NCBI RefSeq assembly: GCF_000233455.1
Contig: NZ_JH376422.1
Location: forward strand, 289,597 to 353,596
DNA length: 64,000 nucleotides
Direction: 5' to 3'
Source of the DNA: [Clostridium] citroniae WAL-17108
GTDB taxonomy: Bacteria > Bacillota > Clostridia > Lachnospirales > Lachnospiraceae
The translations under genes were made by a program, and so were the position numbers. This document shows, piece by piece, positions 32,054-40,647 of this stretch. A model generated the notes under the pieces. It saw only the letters and a list, made by a program, of their open reading frames with translations, ran no database searches and was not told where the DNA came from. Positions within the stretch are counted from its first letter, which is position 1. Each line of letters begins with the position of its first letter.

Positions 32054-33306
32054 GGCTTCTCCTCCTTTACAACCTTGCCGGCCACTGCGGATTCAATACA
32101 TTCCTTCATGCTGCCAAACACAGGCTGCAGGCCGCGCATGGAGAAACAGTATGTGTCAAATTTTCCCGAGTTGGACATCATGGTCTTTGTACCCAGATTC
32201 TTATTCCTGTATTCCAGAATACAGCCATCACAGTAAATCTCCACTCCCAGCCTGGTCAGGCGCTCGTACAGCCCGCTGTCCTTTAATCGGTCATTTACAC
32301 TTCGTGGCGTGATCAGCCAGAAATTCACATTGTCATGTACCCTCCTGCCCCGGAACAGTTCTTCAATCCTGGCACATTCATTATAAGAGCAGTGGGGACA
32401 TCCCAGCACCACCGCATCAATATCCGTCACATCCGGATTGGTGATCTGCCGCTCCGCCTCAGCCAGGTGGGACAGATGGATTTCCACCACCTCCTGGGGC
32501 TCTTTCCCATTAAATGCCTGCTCTTTTGTCTGAGCCTCAGGCGTAACCCCGATCATATGGAACAGTGCGATCCCGCCGGAAGATGCGGCCGTGGCACTGA
32601 ACTGTTTTAAAATTTCATTGGTAATGCCCTTTGAAGGCATCCCTTCCAGCGCCCAAATCCTGTCAGCCACAATGGAGCCATAGGCATAGGAAACCAAATT
32701 AAATATATCTTCCTCCTCAAAATACTCAGGCCTGATGTCATCTCCCAGCTTCACAAGCCCCTGGGCGTACCGGTTCTCCGGCACATGAAGTCCAAAGTAC
32801 GGGACACGGCCTGCTATGCCGCAGAGCAGTTCCAGCGGACCTGCGTAACGGTTAGTGCGGGCCCCGATGATGGAGTTGTAATAACAGATCACATTAGATT
32901 CCGCACTGGCAAACTGCTGTCCAAAGGAGGGCGCCATCCCCACATGGTAGGGAGCGCAGGACCATGTGGGGATGGCTCCCATTTTCACATGGGCCGCTTC
33001 GATCCTGCGGGTTGCCGCCATGGTCTCCACTTCATGCTTCTGTCTGTCCCAAAGGTTGATATCACATGCTGTTGCATTGGTGGTAGTGGGAACAGCGAAC
33101 TTTGCCCCATGGCCGGCCAGGTGTTCTGCAAAGGCTACCTGGGCCTCACCTGCATATACGGTGCTGTCATCATGACATCCAACCACCTCTACGAACTCTT
33201 CCACATCATAAAACCGTGCCAGGTCACACAGTGCCTCCATGGCCTGACGGCGCATTTCTCCCTGATCGCCGTTTAACATTGACTTTTCATAATCAGTCAG
33301 CCTCAT
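32041..33306 (-). CDS. Aconitase X catalytic subunit, probable cis-3-hydroxyproline dehydratase
   Basis: A 421-residue aconitase X (DUF521) protein. Candidate cluster cysteines are C117 (WSCAPYHVG), C303/C306 (LGCPHCSYNE) and C359/C362 (YCDGC). Characterised bacterial aconitase X enzymes dehydrate cis-3-hydroxy-L-proline to delta1-pyrroline-2-carboxylate; archaeal ones act on mevalonate 5-phosphate. The neighbouring Ser/Cys proline-racemase-family gene and RidA favour the hydroxyproline reaction. The start overlaps the transporter gene by four bases (ATGA). Neither substrate stereochemistry nor metal content can be fixed from sequence. Confidence 0.85.
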   Translation of the reverse strand: MRLTDYEKSMLNGDQGEMRRQAMEALCDLARFYDVEEFVEVVGCHDDSTVYAGEAQVAFAEHLAGHGAKFAVPTTTNATACDINLWDRQKHEVETMAATRRIEAAHVKMGAIPTWSCAPYHVGMAPSFGQQFASAESNVICYYNSIIGARTNRYAGPLELLCGIAGRVPYFGLHVPENRYAQGLVKLGDDIRPEYFEEEDIFNLVSYAYGSIVADRIWALEGMPSKGITNEILKQFSATAASSGGIALFHMIGVTPEAQTKEQAFNGKEPQEVVEIHLSHLAEAERQITNPDVTDIDAVVLGCPHCSYNECARIEELFRGRRVHDNVNFWLITPRSVNDRLKDSGLYERLTRLGVEIYCDGCILEYRNKNLGTKTMMSNSGKFDTYCFSMRGLQPVFGSMKECIESAVAGKVVKEEKPWRR

Positions 33307-34868
33307 TCCTGCCCCCTTTCTTCCGGGACTTCAAGATAACCGGAGTTTGGCAGATAAAAACATTTCTTCGCATATCTGAACAGAACAATGGCACACATGA
33401 TCAACACAATGCTCTGCAGCAGTCCCACCAGTGTAAACATTCCCTTAACTGAATTAATACCGCCGGTTGCAACCAATGTATACGCGGTTCCTCCCAGAAT
33501 ACATCCAACCAGGATCTTCTGCCTTCTAGGCGCCTCATCTTCAGCAGAAAGGCCATTGACAGACAGGGTTGCCGCCACGGACGCCATGGGATCTGCCAGC
33601 GTACAAAAACTCAGTGTTACCGTACACAGGAACATAACCGTTATGATCTTGCTGAAAGGAAGTGTTCCAATGATCTGGAATACTGTGGCCTGCATACCTG
33701 CGCTGCTTACAGCCTCCCATACGTCCAATGTTCCGGAGGTCTGCAGATAAATGGTCTGGCCGCCGAAAACACCGATCCAGAGAATACAGAAAAATGACGG
33801 CACAAGGATCTGTACCAGCATAAAGGTCCGCACCGAGCGGCCTCTGCCCATACGTGCAAGGAACATTCCGATCACTGGCGCGTATACGATAAAGGACGCC
33901 CAGTACTGAACAATCCAGTCCGCGAACCATTTATCATCAGCAGCCATTGCGTTGGCCATGGTGGTCTGTGTGCCCCAGTTATCCACAATAAAGCCAATGG
34001 ATTCCGATGTGATCTTTGTGATGAATTCGGTATTTCCAAATATGAAAACATATGCCAGCAGGAAAAAGAAAAAATACATACAGGCGGAAGATACCAGCTT
34101 AAGCCCCTTTCCAATACCGGAAACACAGGAAAGGACAAAGATCGCAGTGACAAAGACCGCTGCAAACAGCCAGGTCACGGCTGACTGGGGAATGCCGAAT
34201 GCGGCTTCCAGCCCTGCTCCGATCTGCATCAGGCCCACACCCATGGAATTGGAAGTGGCTCCCATGAGACAGAAGATAACAACGGCGGTGACCAATGTAT
34301 TCAGCCATCCGATCTTTTTTCCCGTAGCGCTTTCCACAATGGAGTTAAAGGACAGATTCTTCTTACGGTTGTAGCAGATGATTGCAAAGGCTGCCCCGCA
34401 GATGGCATACATGCAGTACTGGACAAAACTCCAGTCCCACATAGCCTGGGCCACTGCAAAGATGCCCGCCCTGCGGCTTCCTGCCTCCCCCATGGCTGCG
34501 GGTGTTGTCATGAAATGGAAGATCGGCTCGCCCATTGCCCAGAACAGAAGACCTGTGCCAATACCGGAACAGATGGACATCGCACACCAGGATGCCATGC
34601 TGTATTCCGGTTTTGCATCCTTGCCTCCGATGATCACATCTCCGTACCTGCCGATCAGAAATACCACAGCAAGAAAAATAAATACAAGCGATAAAAGATT
34701 TATGTAAGCCCCGAAATAATCCGCCATTCCATAGAGAAGTTTGGTCATGACCGCTCCCACCTCCTCTGTCCATATTACACCGGACAAGATAAAAGTGATC
34801 AGGATGACAATCGCCGGCCAAAACGCCCACTTATTGATCTTCCGGTTATCCGTAGTTTTATTATCCAA
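33303..34868 (-). CDS. BCCT family transporter
   Basis: A 521-residue membrane protein with about 12 hydrophobic segments and the family glycine stretch SGIGTGLLFWAMGEPIFHF near residue 105. The family imports betaine, carnitine, choline and related zwitterions with Na+ or H+, or as antiporters. The start codon is TTG at 34868, after AGGAGGGGG, which may limit output. It is coupled to the aconitase X gene by a four-base overlap, so its cargo is probably the pathway substrate, for example a hydroxyproline or its betaine. A typical BCCT substrate has a quaternary amine, making this a point to test. Confidence 0.88.
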   Translation of the reverse strand: MDNKTTDNRKINKWAFWPAIVILITFILSGVIWTEEVGAVMTKLLYGMADYFGAYINLLSLVFIFLAVVFLIGRYGDVIIGGKDAKPEYSMASWCAMSICSGIGTGLLFWAMGEPIFHFMTTPAAMGEAGSRRAGIFAVAQAMWDWSFVQYCMYAICGAAFAIICYNRKKNLSFNSIVESATGKKIGWLNTLVTAVVIFCLMGATSNSMGVGLMQIGAGLEAAFGIPQSAVTWLFAAVFVTAIFVLSCVSGIGKGLKLVSSACMYFFFFLLAYVFIFGNTEFITKITSESIGFIVDNWGTQTTMANAMAADDKWFADWIVQYWASFIVYAPVIGMFLARMGRGRSVRTFMLVQILVPSFFCILWIGVFGGQTIYLQTSGTLDVWEAVSSAGMQATVFQIIGTLPFSKIITVMFLCTVTLSFCTLADPMASVAATLSVNGLSAEDEAPRRQKILVGCILGGTAYTLVATGGINSVKGMFTLVGLLQSIVLIMCAIVLFRYAKKCFYLPNSGYLEVPEERGQE

Positions 34869-34962
34869 TTTAATTACCCCCTCCTGGTTTAAAAACCTAT
34901 GTCTTTGTTTGCACTGCCCCTTTATATGAATATATCATATCAATTGCTTTTCCATGAGAATC

Positions 34963-35349
34963 TCATGTTCCGCTTTCTGCAAAGGCAATCATGGACGCTT
35001 CCAGAGGCACGTCTTCCGGAAGCGCAGCCACCTGTACACAGACACGGGCAGGCCTGTGATTCCCAAAGAATTCTTTGTACGCCTCATTGATCTGTGCAAA
35101 ATCCTTTAAGTCCCTGATATACACCTCCACTCTGGCAACGCTCTCCTTACATCCTCCTCCGGCTTCCACGATACTTAACAGGTTCCCCAGAACCAATGCA
35201 GTGGCTGCCTTGACCTCATAGACATACTCACCATTCTTTGTAAGGGGAATCTGGCCGGAGGTGAGGATCATATCTCCATACTTACGTCCGTGGCAATAGG
35301 GGCCTAATGCCGGCGATGCTTCCACGCTCACAAGTTCTTTTGGTTTCAT
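34963..35349 (-). CDS. RidA family enamine/imine deaminase
   Basis: About 128 residues, normal RidA size. GPYCHGRKYGDMILTSGQIPL, VYIRDLKDFAQINEAYKEFF and RPARVCVQVAALP are the family blocks; the arginine in RPARVCVQV is the catalytic one. RidA speeds hydrolysis of reactive enamines and imines to 2-oxoacids. Downstream enzymes here should make a cyclic imine (pyrroline-2-carboxylate), which gives RidA a clear possible job. The start is the ATG at 35349, eight bases after AAAGGAG; earlier ATGs are poorly placed. First gene of the operon. Confidence 0.88.
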   Translation of the reverse strand: MKPKELVSVEASPALGPYCHGRKYGDMILTSGQIPLTKNGEYVYEVKAATALVLGNLLSIVEAGGGCKESVARVEVYIRDLKDFAQINEAYKEFFGNHRPARVCVQVAALPEDVPLEASMIAFAESGT

Positions 35350-35663
35350 TTTCATCTCTCCTTTCTTCATTTTTTATTTATTTTGTTTCACTTTTTTATT
35401 ATATATTTCATTTTTTATTTTATATTTACATAATAAAACCAATTATCTTGATTGTCAACAATTCGTTTCAATAAGATTTAATCTTCGTCATATTTACTAA
35501 TGCACACTAATGATTTTTGTGATAATAGCCAGTGGCTTGTAAATATGCTGTTAAGACCATAAAATATTTAGTGAAAATGCCGGAAAGCAAAACAAGTACC
35601 CGTGTTATAACAAACCACAGATACCTGCTCCTGAGTTATGATCACAGGGGATTACTATTCGGG
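35350..35663. promoter_or_regulatory. ridA operon promoter region with repeated TTTCA motifs
   Basis: On the minus strand, -35 TTGACA (35453-35458), 17 bp, -10 TATTAT (35430-35435). Downstream of it, between +1 and the start codon, three copies of a TTTCA(T/C)TTTTT(T)ATT-like motif lie at about 35366-35380, 35386-35400 and 35406-35420 (plus-strand reading). The same arrangement occurs at the oxidoreductase promoter. The remainder up to the acyl-CoA synthetase stop at 35664 shows no gene. Confidence 0.75.
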
Positions 35664-37745
35664 TCAGTCATCATAGACAACCAACAGCGCATCTGCAATG
35701 GCTGCTCCGTCTTCCGTAATAAATACAGGATTTATATCCAGCTCTTTAACCGTATCCTTTCCCTCTGATGCCATCTCGCTGATTTTTACAAGAAGGTCAG
35801 CCAGAGCCTTTTTGTCACAGACCAGTCCTCCTCTGTAGCCGTTAAGAAGGGGATAGGAAGCCAGCTTCCCAATCATGGCTTCAGCCTGGCTCATGGTAAG
35901 AGGTGCAGGCGCCAGCTGTACATCCTTAAACAGCTCCACAAATACACCGCCCATCCCCACCATGATCATGGGTCCAAAATCCCTGTCGTTGTTAACACCA
36001 ATGATCATCTCCGTACCGGCCCGGAGCATGGGTTTTAGGAGAACACCTTCCAAAACCGCCTCCGGGGCATTTTTCCTGCAATTATCCATGATCAAGGCAA
36101 ATGCCTCCCGCAGTCCGTTTTCATCCTTAATATTCAGTTTCACTCCGCCCACATCGGATTTGTGCTGGATATCCCTGGAATGGATCTTTACAGAAACAGG
36201 GTATCCCAGCTTTTGGGCTGCTTTTACAGCTTCATCAGCTGTGGCGGCAACTGCCTGGGGCGGAATGGGAATCCCGTGTCCGCTGAGGTAATTCAGGCTC
36301 TCAAACTCACTGAGACTGTGTGACAGCGTATGCTTTTTCTCCGGAATGGCCGGCACTACGGGTTCAAATCCGCCGACTGCAAAATCCAGGATCTTTTTAA
36401 GGGCATTACAGCCGTAACGTCCCGTGGGGAGCAATGGGGTGCCTGCTGCCTTTAAGATATCCGCACTCCCCTGATGCCTGGTATGCTCGATAAAAGGAAT
36501 CCAAAACACTGGCTTTAAGTCTTTATTCCCACGGGCAATGGAAACCGCCTCCACCATATGGGAGATGGTATCATCCCAGATCTCAGGCGTGATGGTATAA
36601 GCCACCACAATGGCATCCACGCCGGGGTCTTTGGAAATAGCCTCCATGGCCTGCACCATGACCGGCGTATTGTAGCCGATCCCTGCCGTCATGTCAAAAG
36701 GGTTGTTGACAGAACCATAATCCGGCACCAGGGTCTGCAGGTATGCCTTTGTCTCCTGATTCATCTCTGCCAGAGGGATTCCATATTCTTCCGCCAGATC
36801 CGCCATGACGCCGGCCTCCCCCCCTGATACATTCATAAATACGCAGCGTTCACCCTTTGGAAGATCTTCCAGCCAGGAAAATGCCGCTGCCAGGCCCATC
36901 AGTTCCTCCAGATCACCTGCTTCCACCACACCGTACCGCTTAAACACGGCCCGCAGCACCTTATCCGCCCCTGACAGGGATCCGGTATGGGACCGGGCCA
37001 GTTCCTGGGACTTGCTGGAACGGCCGGTTTTTAACACGACCACGGTTTTCTTCTTTAGGGCTGCCTTCTGCAGGGTGTCCACCAGCTTCTCAGGCCTGGT
37101 AACCCCTTCCATGTATGCTGCCACCACCTTGGTATCCTCATCATCCACCAGGAAATCCAGATAGTCCTCCACTTTTACATTACACGAATTTCCGGAGGAG
37201 ATTACATGGCTAAAGCCCATACCCGGACTGTCCAGCCCTCCAAGGACGATCTGCCCGCTCTGGGAGACCATGCCGATATTTCCCCGGCGCTCCCGCTCCT
37301 CTACCAAAAAGGCAAAGGCAAAGATCCCATCCACAAAATTCGCAAATCCCGCGCAATTAGGTCCCATGACCGCAATCCCAAGACGGTCCGCTGCCTGGAC
37401 CAACTCCTGCTGCAGGATCTCTCCTTCCTGTCCCACCTCGCTATAGCCGCTGGCAAATACAACCGCTCCTCCGCAGTTTTTCCCCGCTGCTTCCTCTAAC
37501 AGGGGAATGATCGTCTTCTGAGGCGTACAAAGGATCACAAGATCCACATCCCCCTCTATCTCAGAAAGGGAATGGTATGCCCGGTGCCCGAATATGGTAT
37601 CCCTGCCCGGATTCACCAGATACAGACGGTCCAGGTTTTTGGAGAATTTAAGATAGTTTCTGGTCGTGTCGCCGCCGAATCCGGCCTTCTCACTTGCCCC
37701 AACAATGGCAATTGTCTTTGGTTTTAATAGCTTATTAAGATCCAT
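35664..37745 (-). CDS. ADP-forming acyl-CoA synthetase, fused alpha-beta
   Basis: A 693-residue NDP-forming acyl-CoA ligase with both subunits in one chain. The CoA-binding domain opens TIAIVGASEKAGFGGDTTRNY, the phosphorylated-histidine segment is LARSHTGSLSG (about residue 255), and a C-terminal ATP-grasp domain follows (GYPVSVKIHSRDIQHKSDVGGVKLNI). These enzymes turn acyl-CoA, ADP and phosphate into acid, CoA and ATP. It is encoded just after the four oxidoreductase subunits, so it should harvest their acyl-CoA as ATP. The acyl group is unknown; see the pathway finding. Confidence 0.9.
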   Translation of the reverse strand: MDLNKLLKPKTIAIVGASEKAGFGGDTTRNYLKFSKNLDRLYLVNPGRDTIFGHRAYHSLSEIEGDVDLVILCTPQKTIIPLLEEAAGKNCGGAVVFASGYSEVGQEGEILQQELVQAADRLGIAVMGPNCAGFANFVDGIFAFAFLVEERERRGNIGMVSQSGQIVLGGLDSPGMGFSHVISSGNSCNVKVEDYLDFLVDDEDTKVVAAYMEGVTRPEKLVDTLQKAALKKKTVVVLKTGRSSKSQELARSHTGSLSGADKVLRAVFKRYGVVEAGDLEELMGLAAAFSWLEDLPKGERCVFMNVSGGEAGVMADLAEEYGIPLAEMNQETKAYLQTLVPDYGSVNNPFDMTAGIGYNTPVMVQAMEAISKDPGVDAIVVAYTITPEIWDDTISHMVEAVSIARGNKDLKPVFWIPFIEHTRHQGSADILKAAGTPLLPTGRYGCNALKKILDFAVGGFEPVVPAIPEKKHTLSHSLSEFESLNYLSGHGIPIPPQAVAATADEAVKAAQKLGYPVSVKIHSRDIQHKSDVGGVKLNIKDENGLREAFALIMDNCRKNAPEAVLEGVLLKPMLRAGTEMIIGVNNDRDFGPMIMVGMGGVFVELFKDVQLAPAPLTMSQAEAMIGKLASYPLLNGYRGGLVCDKKALADLLVKISEMASEGKDTVKELDINPVFITEDGAAIADALLVVYDD

Positions 37746-37784
37746 GGCAAAACCCCTCTCTCATCTTCAGATCCTATATTCTAT

Positions 37785-38348
37785 TCAATCCGCCTCAACG
37801 GATCCTGAATGTGATATCTTCTCAGCTTTTTCATATCCTGCTTCAAAACTCTTTACATTTTTCTCACTGGTTTTCCCCTTATGCTCAAAATAATCCCGCA
37901 ATGTGTCAGAAAACTGCTGCTTATCCAGCATATGGGTGGCCGCGATCATGGCTCCCATCATAACCAGATTCGCTCCTCTGGCATTATCAAGGTCCGCGGA
38001 GATCCCCATTGCATCCACTCCAATGACTTCCAGGTTGTCAGGATACTCCCTGTTGCCAAACAATGATTTGTTGATGATCACTTTGCCTCCGTCAGCCACC
38101 TGGCCGACATATGTATTGTAGGCGTCCTCGTTCATGCAGACCAGGACATCCAGGTTATCGGGATAGGGACTTCCGATCTCTTCATCTGAAACCACTACAC
38201 GGCAAAGGGCGATACCGCCGCGCATCTCAGCGGAGTATTCACTGGTCCAGCTTACATTTTTACCATTCTCAGCAGCGATCTGGATTAAGATCTTACCGGC
38301 CGTCAGCACACCCTGACCACCAATTCCCGCAAACATAATATCAGCCAT
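37785..38348 (-). CDS. 2-oxoacid:ferredoxin oxidoreductase, gamma subunit
   Basis: About 187 residues, starting ADIMFAGIGGQGVLTAGKIL after Met, with SEYSAEMRGGIALCRVVVSD. This is the gamma domain common to pyruvate, valerate and oxoglutarate ferredoxin oxidoreductases. The start is set at the second Met (38348), which follows GGGGGTG and overlaps the beta gene by eight bases. It completes a four-subunit delta-alpha-beta-gamma enzyme. Confidence 0.88.
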   Translation of the reverse strand: MADIMFAGIGGQGVLTAGKILIQIAAENGKNVSWTSEYSAEMRGGIALCRVVVSDEEIGSPYPDNLDVLVCMNEDAYNTYVGQVADGGKVIINKSLFGNREYPDNLEVIGVDAMGISADLDNARGANLVMMGAMIAATHMLDKQQFSDTLRDYFEHKGKTSEKNVKSFEAGYEKAEKISHSGSVEAD

Positions 38349-39099
38349 TTGCTTCACCCCCATTATCTGTATTGTCTACATAAACTTTTACCGGGAATAC
38401 CGTTTCATTTTCCTCTATCAGTTTTTTCATGGCGTCCACCGGAGTCATCTTCCAGTTGGTGGGACAGGGAGACAGTACTTCTATTATGGAAAATCCCTTG
38501 CCTTTCCGCTGATTCTCAAATCCCTTTTTAATCATCTTCTTTGTCTCATTGATATGCTGAGGGTCATACAGGGCGCCCCGGGCCGCGTATGCGATGGGGT
38601 ACTGGCTGATAATATTCAGCATATCAAAGGGATCTCCTGCCACCCGGTCATCCCTTCCGCTCTTGCTGCTTGTGGTTTTGTCTCCTACCAGTGTGGTGGC
38701 AAGGCACATCTGGCCTCCAGTCATGCCAAAGATTCCGTTGTTCACCACGATCATGGTGATGGGGACATTTCTCTGGGCGGCAAAACATGTCTCGGAAAGT
38801 CCGATCACATAGGAACATCCATCACCTGCATGTACGTATACATTGGCTTCGGGACGCACCTTTTTAATACCCGTGGCAACGGCGGCGCATCGTCCATGGG
38901 GACCTGCGATCCCATCACAGTTAAGTGTGTCAATGGACCAGTAGGCGCAGGCAATGTCCACCACCTGTACGGTTCTCTCCACCATTCCCAGTTCTTCACA
39001 GCACTCCGCGATCAGGCGCTGGATGATGCCGTGTCCGCAACCGCCGCACCAGCCCACCTGCTGATTGATCATTTTCGGTTTTGTTAATTTCACAGCCAT
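38341..39099 (-). CDS. 2-oxoacid:ferredoxin oxidoreductase, beta (TPP) subunit
   Basis: About 252 residues. CGGCGHG near the N-terminus and GDGCSYVIG ... NNGIFGMTGGQM identify the thiamine diphosphate-binding subunit. The start is the ATG at 39099 after GGAGG; a longer frame lies inside the alpha gene. Sequence style is closer to the branched-chain/oxoglutarate (Vor/Kor) group than to pyruvate enzymes. This subunit sets which 2-oxoacid is decarboxylated, so it is the one to test. Confidence 0.9.
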   Translation of the reverse strand: MAVKLTKPKMINQQVGWCGGCGHGIIQRLIAECCEELGMVERTVQVVDIACAYWSIDTLNCDGIAGPHGRCAAVATGIKKVRPEANVYVHAGDGCSYVIGLSETCFAAQRNVPITMIVVNNGIFGMTGGQMCLATTLVGDKTTSSKSGRDDRVAGDPFDMLNIISQYPIAYAARGALYDPQHINETKKMIKKGFENQRKGKGFSIIEVLSPCPTNWKMTPVDAMKKLIEENETVFPVKVYVDNTDNGGEANG

Positions 39100-39100
39100 A

Positions 39101-40186
39101 TTAGTAAACCTCCAATTCCTTTTCTTTTCCTTCCAGTACACGGTAACAATAATCTACAATCCCCTGGGTCTTGGGTACATACTTGGATGTGAGATATGCA
39201 TATACAGGTACAGAGAATCTTGTGGCCAGACATATATCCTGCCCCATCTGGGCCGACAGGCTCATCTCCACGGAGACAAGTCCTTTCACGGTTTCAGGCA
39301 GGTTCTTAAATGCTTTTTCCGGGTAAGGCCATGCGCTGATCAGACGGATCAGGCCCAGCTTAAGCCCCTGGGTCCTGGCACGGCGTACAGCTGATTTACA
39401 TACCCTGGAGGAGATTCCGTATGCCACAAGAACCAGCTCGGCATCCTCTGTCATAAATTCCTCCCAGCGCTGCTCATTGTCATGCATGGTTTTGAATTTA
39501 TCCCTGACCATGCGGTCATACTCACCATAGTCCATGGAACGGTCAAGGTTGGTCACCTTTACTTTTGGCTCATCCGGTTTCTTATACCCCTTAATTGCCC
39601 AGTCAAATTTATCTTTGTCATGTTCCCTTGCTTGCGGCAATACTACCTTTTCAATCATCTGGCTGATACCGCCGTCACTTAAGATAATGACCACGGTGCG
39701 GTACTTCTCGGCCAGGTCAAACGCCAAATATGTAAGGTCCGCACACTCCTGGACGGATGCAGGCGTGAGAACGATCTGCCTGGAATCCCCATGGCCGCCT
39801 CCCCGGACCGCCTCCCAGTAGGAATCCTGTCCTTCCGTTATCTCTCCATCGCCAACCCCGTACCGCATTACATCAATCAGGACCGCCGGCAGGTTGTAGG
39901 ATGCCAGATAGGAGATCCCTTCCTGCTTCAGATCATATCCCGGTCCCGAGGAGCTTGTCATCACACGCTCTCCGCAGGCGGCTGCTCCCCAAAGCATACT
40001 CATGCTTGCGATCTCGCTTTCCCCCTGTACAAACACGCCGCCCCTGGAAGCCATATTAGCTGACATATATTCCAGGATCTCACTTTGTGGTGTGATGGGA
40101 TAACCGGCATAGAAGCGGCATCCTGCCCTCAGTGCAGCCTCCGCAATGGCTTCATTTCCCTTCATTAGCTTAAATTTTTCACCCAT
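39101..40186 (-). CDS. 2-oxoacid:ferredoxin oxidoreductase, alpha subunit
   Basis: About 361 residues, beginning MGEKFKLMKGNEAIAEAAL, with YAGYPITPQSEILEYM, a hallmark of the alpha subunit, and GPGYDLKQEGISYLASYNLPAVL. The start is the ATG at 40186 with GAGGAAAG upstream. It ends one base before the beta subunit start. Alpha supplies the pyrimidine-binding half of the TPP site and contacts CoA. Confidence 0.9.
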   Translation of the reverse strand: MGEKFKLMKGNEAIAEAALRAGCRFYAGYPITPQSEILEYMSANMASRGGVFVQGESEIASMSMLWGAAACGERVMTSSSGPGYDLKQEGISYLASYNLPAVLIDVMRYGVGDGEITEGQDSYWEAVRGGGHGDSRQIVLTPASVQECADLTYLAFDLAEKYRTVVIILSDGGISQMIEKVVLPQAREHDKDKFDWAIKGYKKPDEPKVKVTNLDRSMDYGEYDRMVRDKFKTMHDNEQRWEEFMTEDAELVLVAYGISSRVCKSAVRRARTQGLKLGLIRLISAWPYPEKAFKNLPETVKGLVSVEMSLSAQMGQDICLATRFSVPVYAYLTSKYVPKTQGIVDYCYRVLEGKEKELEVY

Positions 40187-40206
40187 GTCTCTTCTTTCCT
40201 CCCCTG

Positions 40207-40419
40207 CTAATCTACGGTACTGATGGTAAATACATAATCCGGACATATGGTATAGCAGCGTCCGCAGCCAATACACACATCCTTATTGATACCAATAATC
40301 TCATAACCCTTTTTGTTGATCTCCTTCAGGGGTTCGATCGCCTGAACCGGACAGGCCCCCACGCAGAGACGACATCCTTTGCAGAGATTTACATCTGCCG
40401 CAGCTTTTGCTTTTGCCAT
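40207..40419 (-). CDS. 2-oxoacid:ferredoxin oxidoreductase, delta (ferredoxin) subunit
   Basis: A 70-residue protein with two [4Fe-4S] motifs, CKGCRLCVGACP and CIGCGRCYTICP. It carries electrons from the TPP site to soluble ferredoxin. It is the first gene of the delta-alpha-beta-gamma-synthetase operon, with AGGAGG directly upstream. Confidence 0.92.
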   Translation of the reverse strand: MAKAKAAADVNLCKGCRLCVGACPVQAIEPLKEINKKGYEIIGINKDVCIGCGRCYTICPDYVFTISTVD

Positions 40420-40438
40420 TTCTACCTCCTATTATTTG

Positions 40439-40511
40439 TTTCATTTTTCTTTATTGTATTTCACTTTTTATTTTGTAATTTCATAATATCATCATAAGTA
40501 TTATTTTTCAA
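40439..40511 (-). promoter_or_regulatory. Oxidoreductase operon promoter with TTTCA motifs
   Basis: On the minus strand, -35 TTGAAA (40506-40511), 17 bp, -10 TATTAT (40483-40488). TTTCA(T/C)TTTTT-like motifs lie at 40439-40455 and 40459-40474, between the promoter and the ferredoxin-subunit gene, with a third copy at 40541-40558. The -10 and motif arrangement mirrors the ridA promoter. Confidence 0.75.
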
Positions 40512-40560
40512 GTGTTTTTTATATGAATTGTACAAATCGATTTCATTTATTTTTTTATGC

Positions 40561-40589
40561 TTGCTAAATTCGATACTTTCTTCTATAAT
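40561..40589 (+). promoter_or_regulatory. Promoter of the IclR gene
   Basis: TTGCTA (40561-40566), 17 bp, TATAAT (40584-40589). A TTTCATTTATTTTTT motif (40541-40558) lies directly upstream, so the regulator may control itself. Confidence 0.65.
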
Positions 40590-40647
40590 AATACTAAATA
40601 TTGTAACGCACGTATCAGAATACGTTTTTTGTATAGGAGGATAATCA

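Noticed and set aside
33303..34868. Idea that the cluster degrades a betaine by demethylation
   Set aside because: No trimethylamine-type methyltransferase (MttB family) or corrinoid protein is present in the window; kept only as a question about the transporter.
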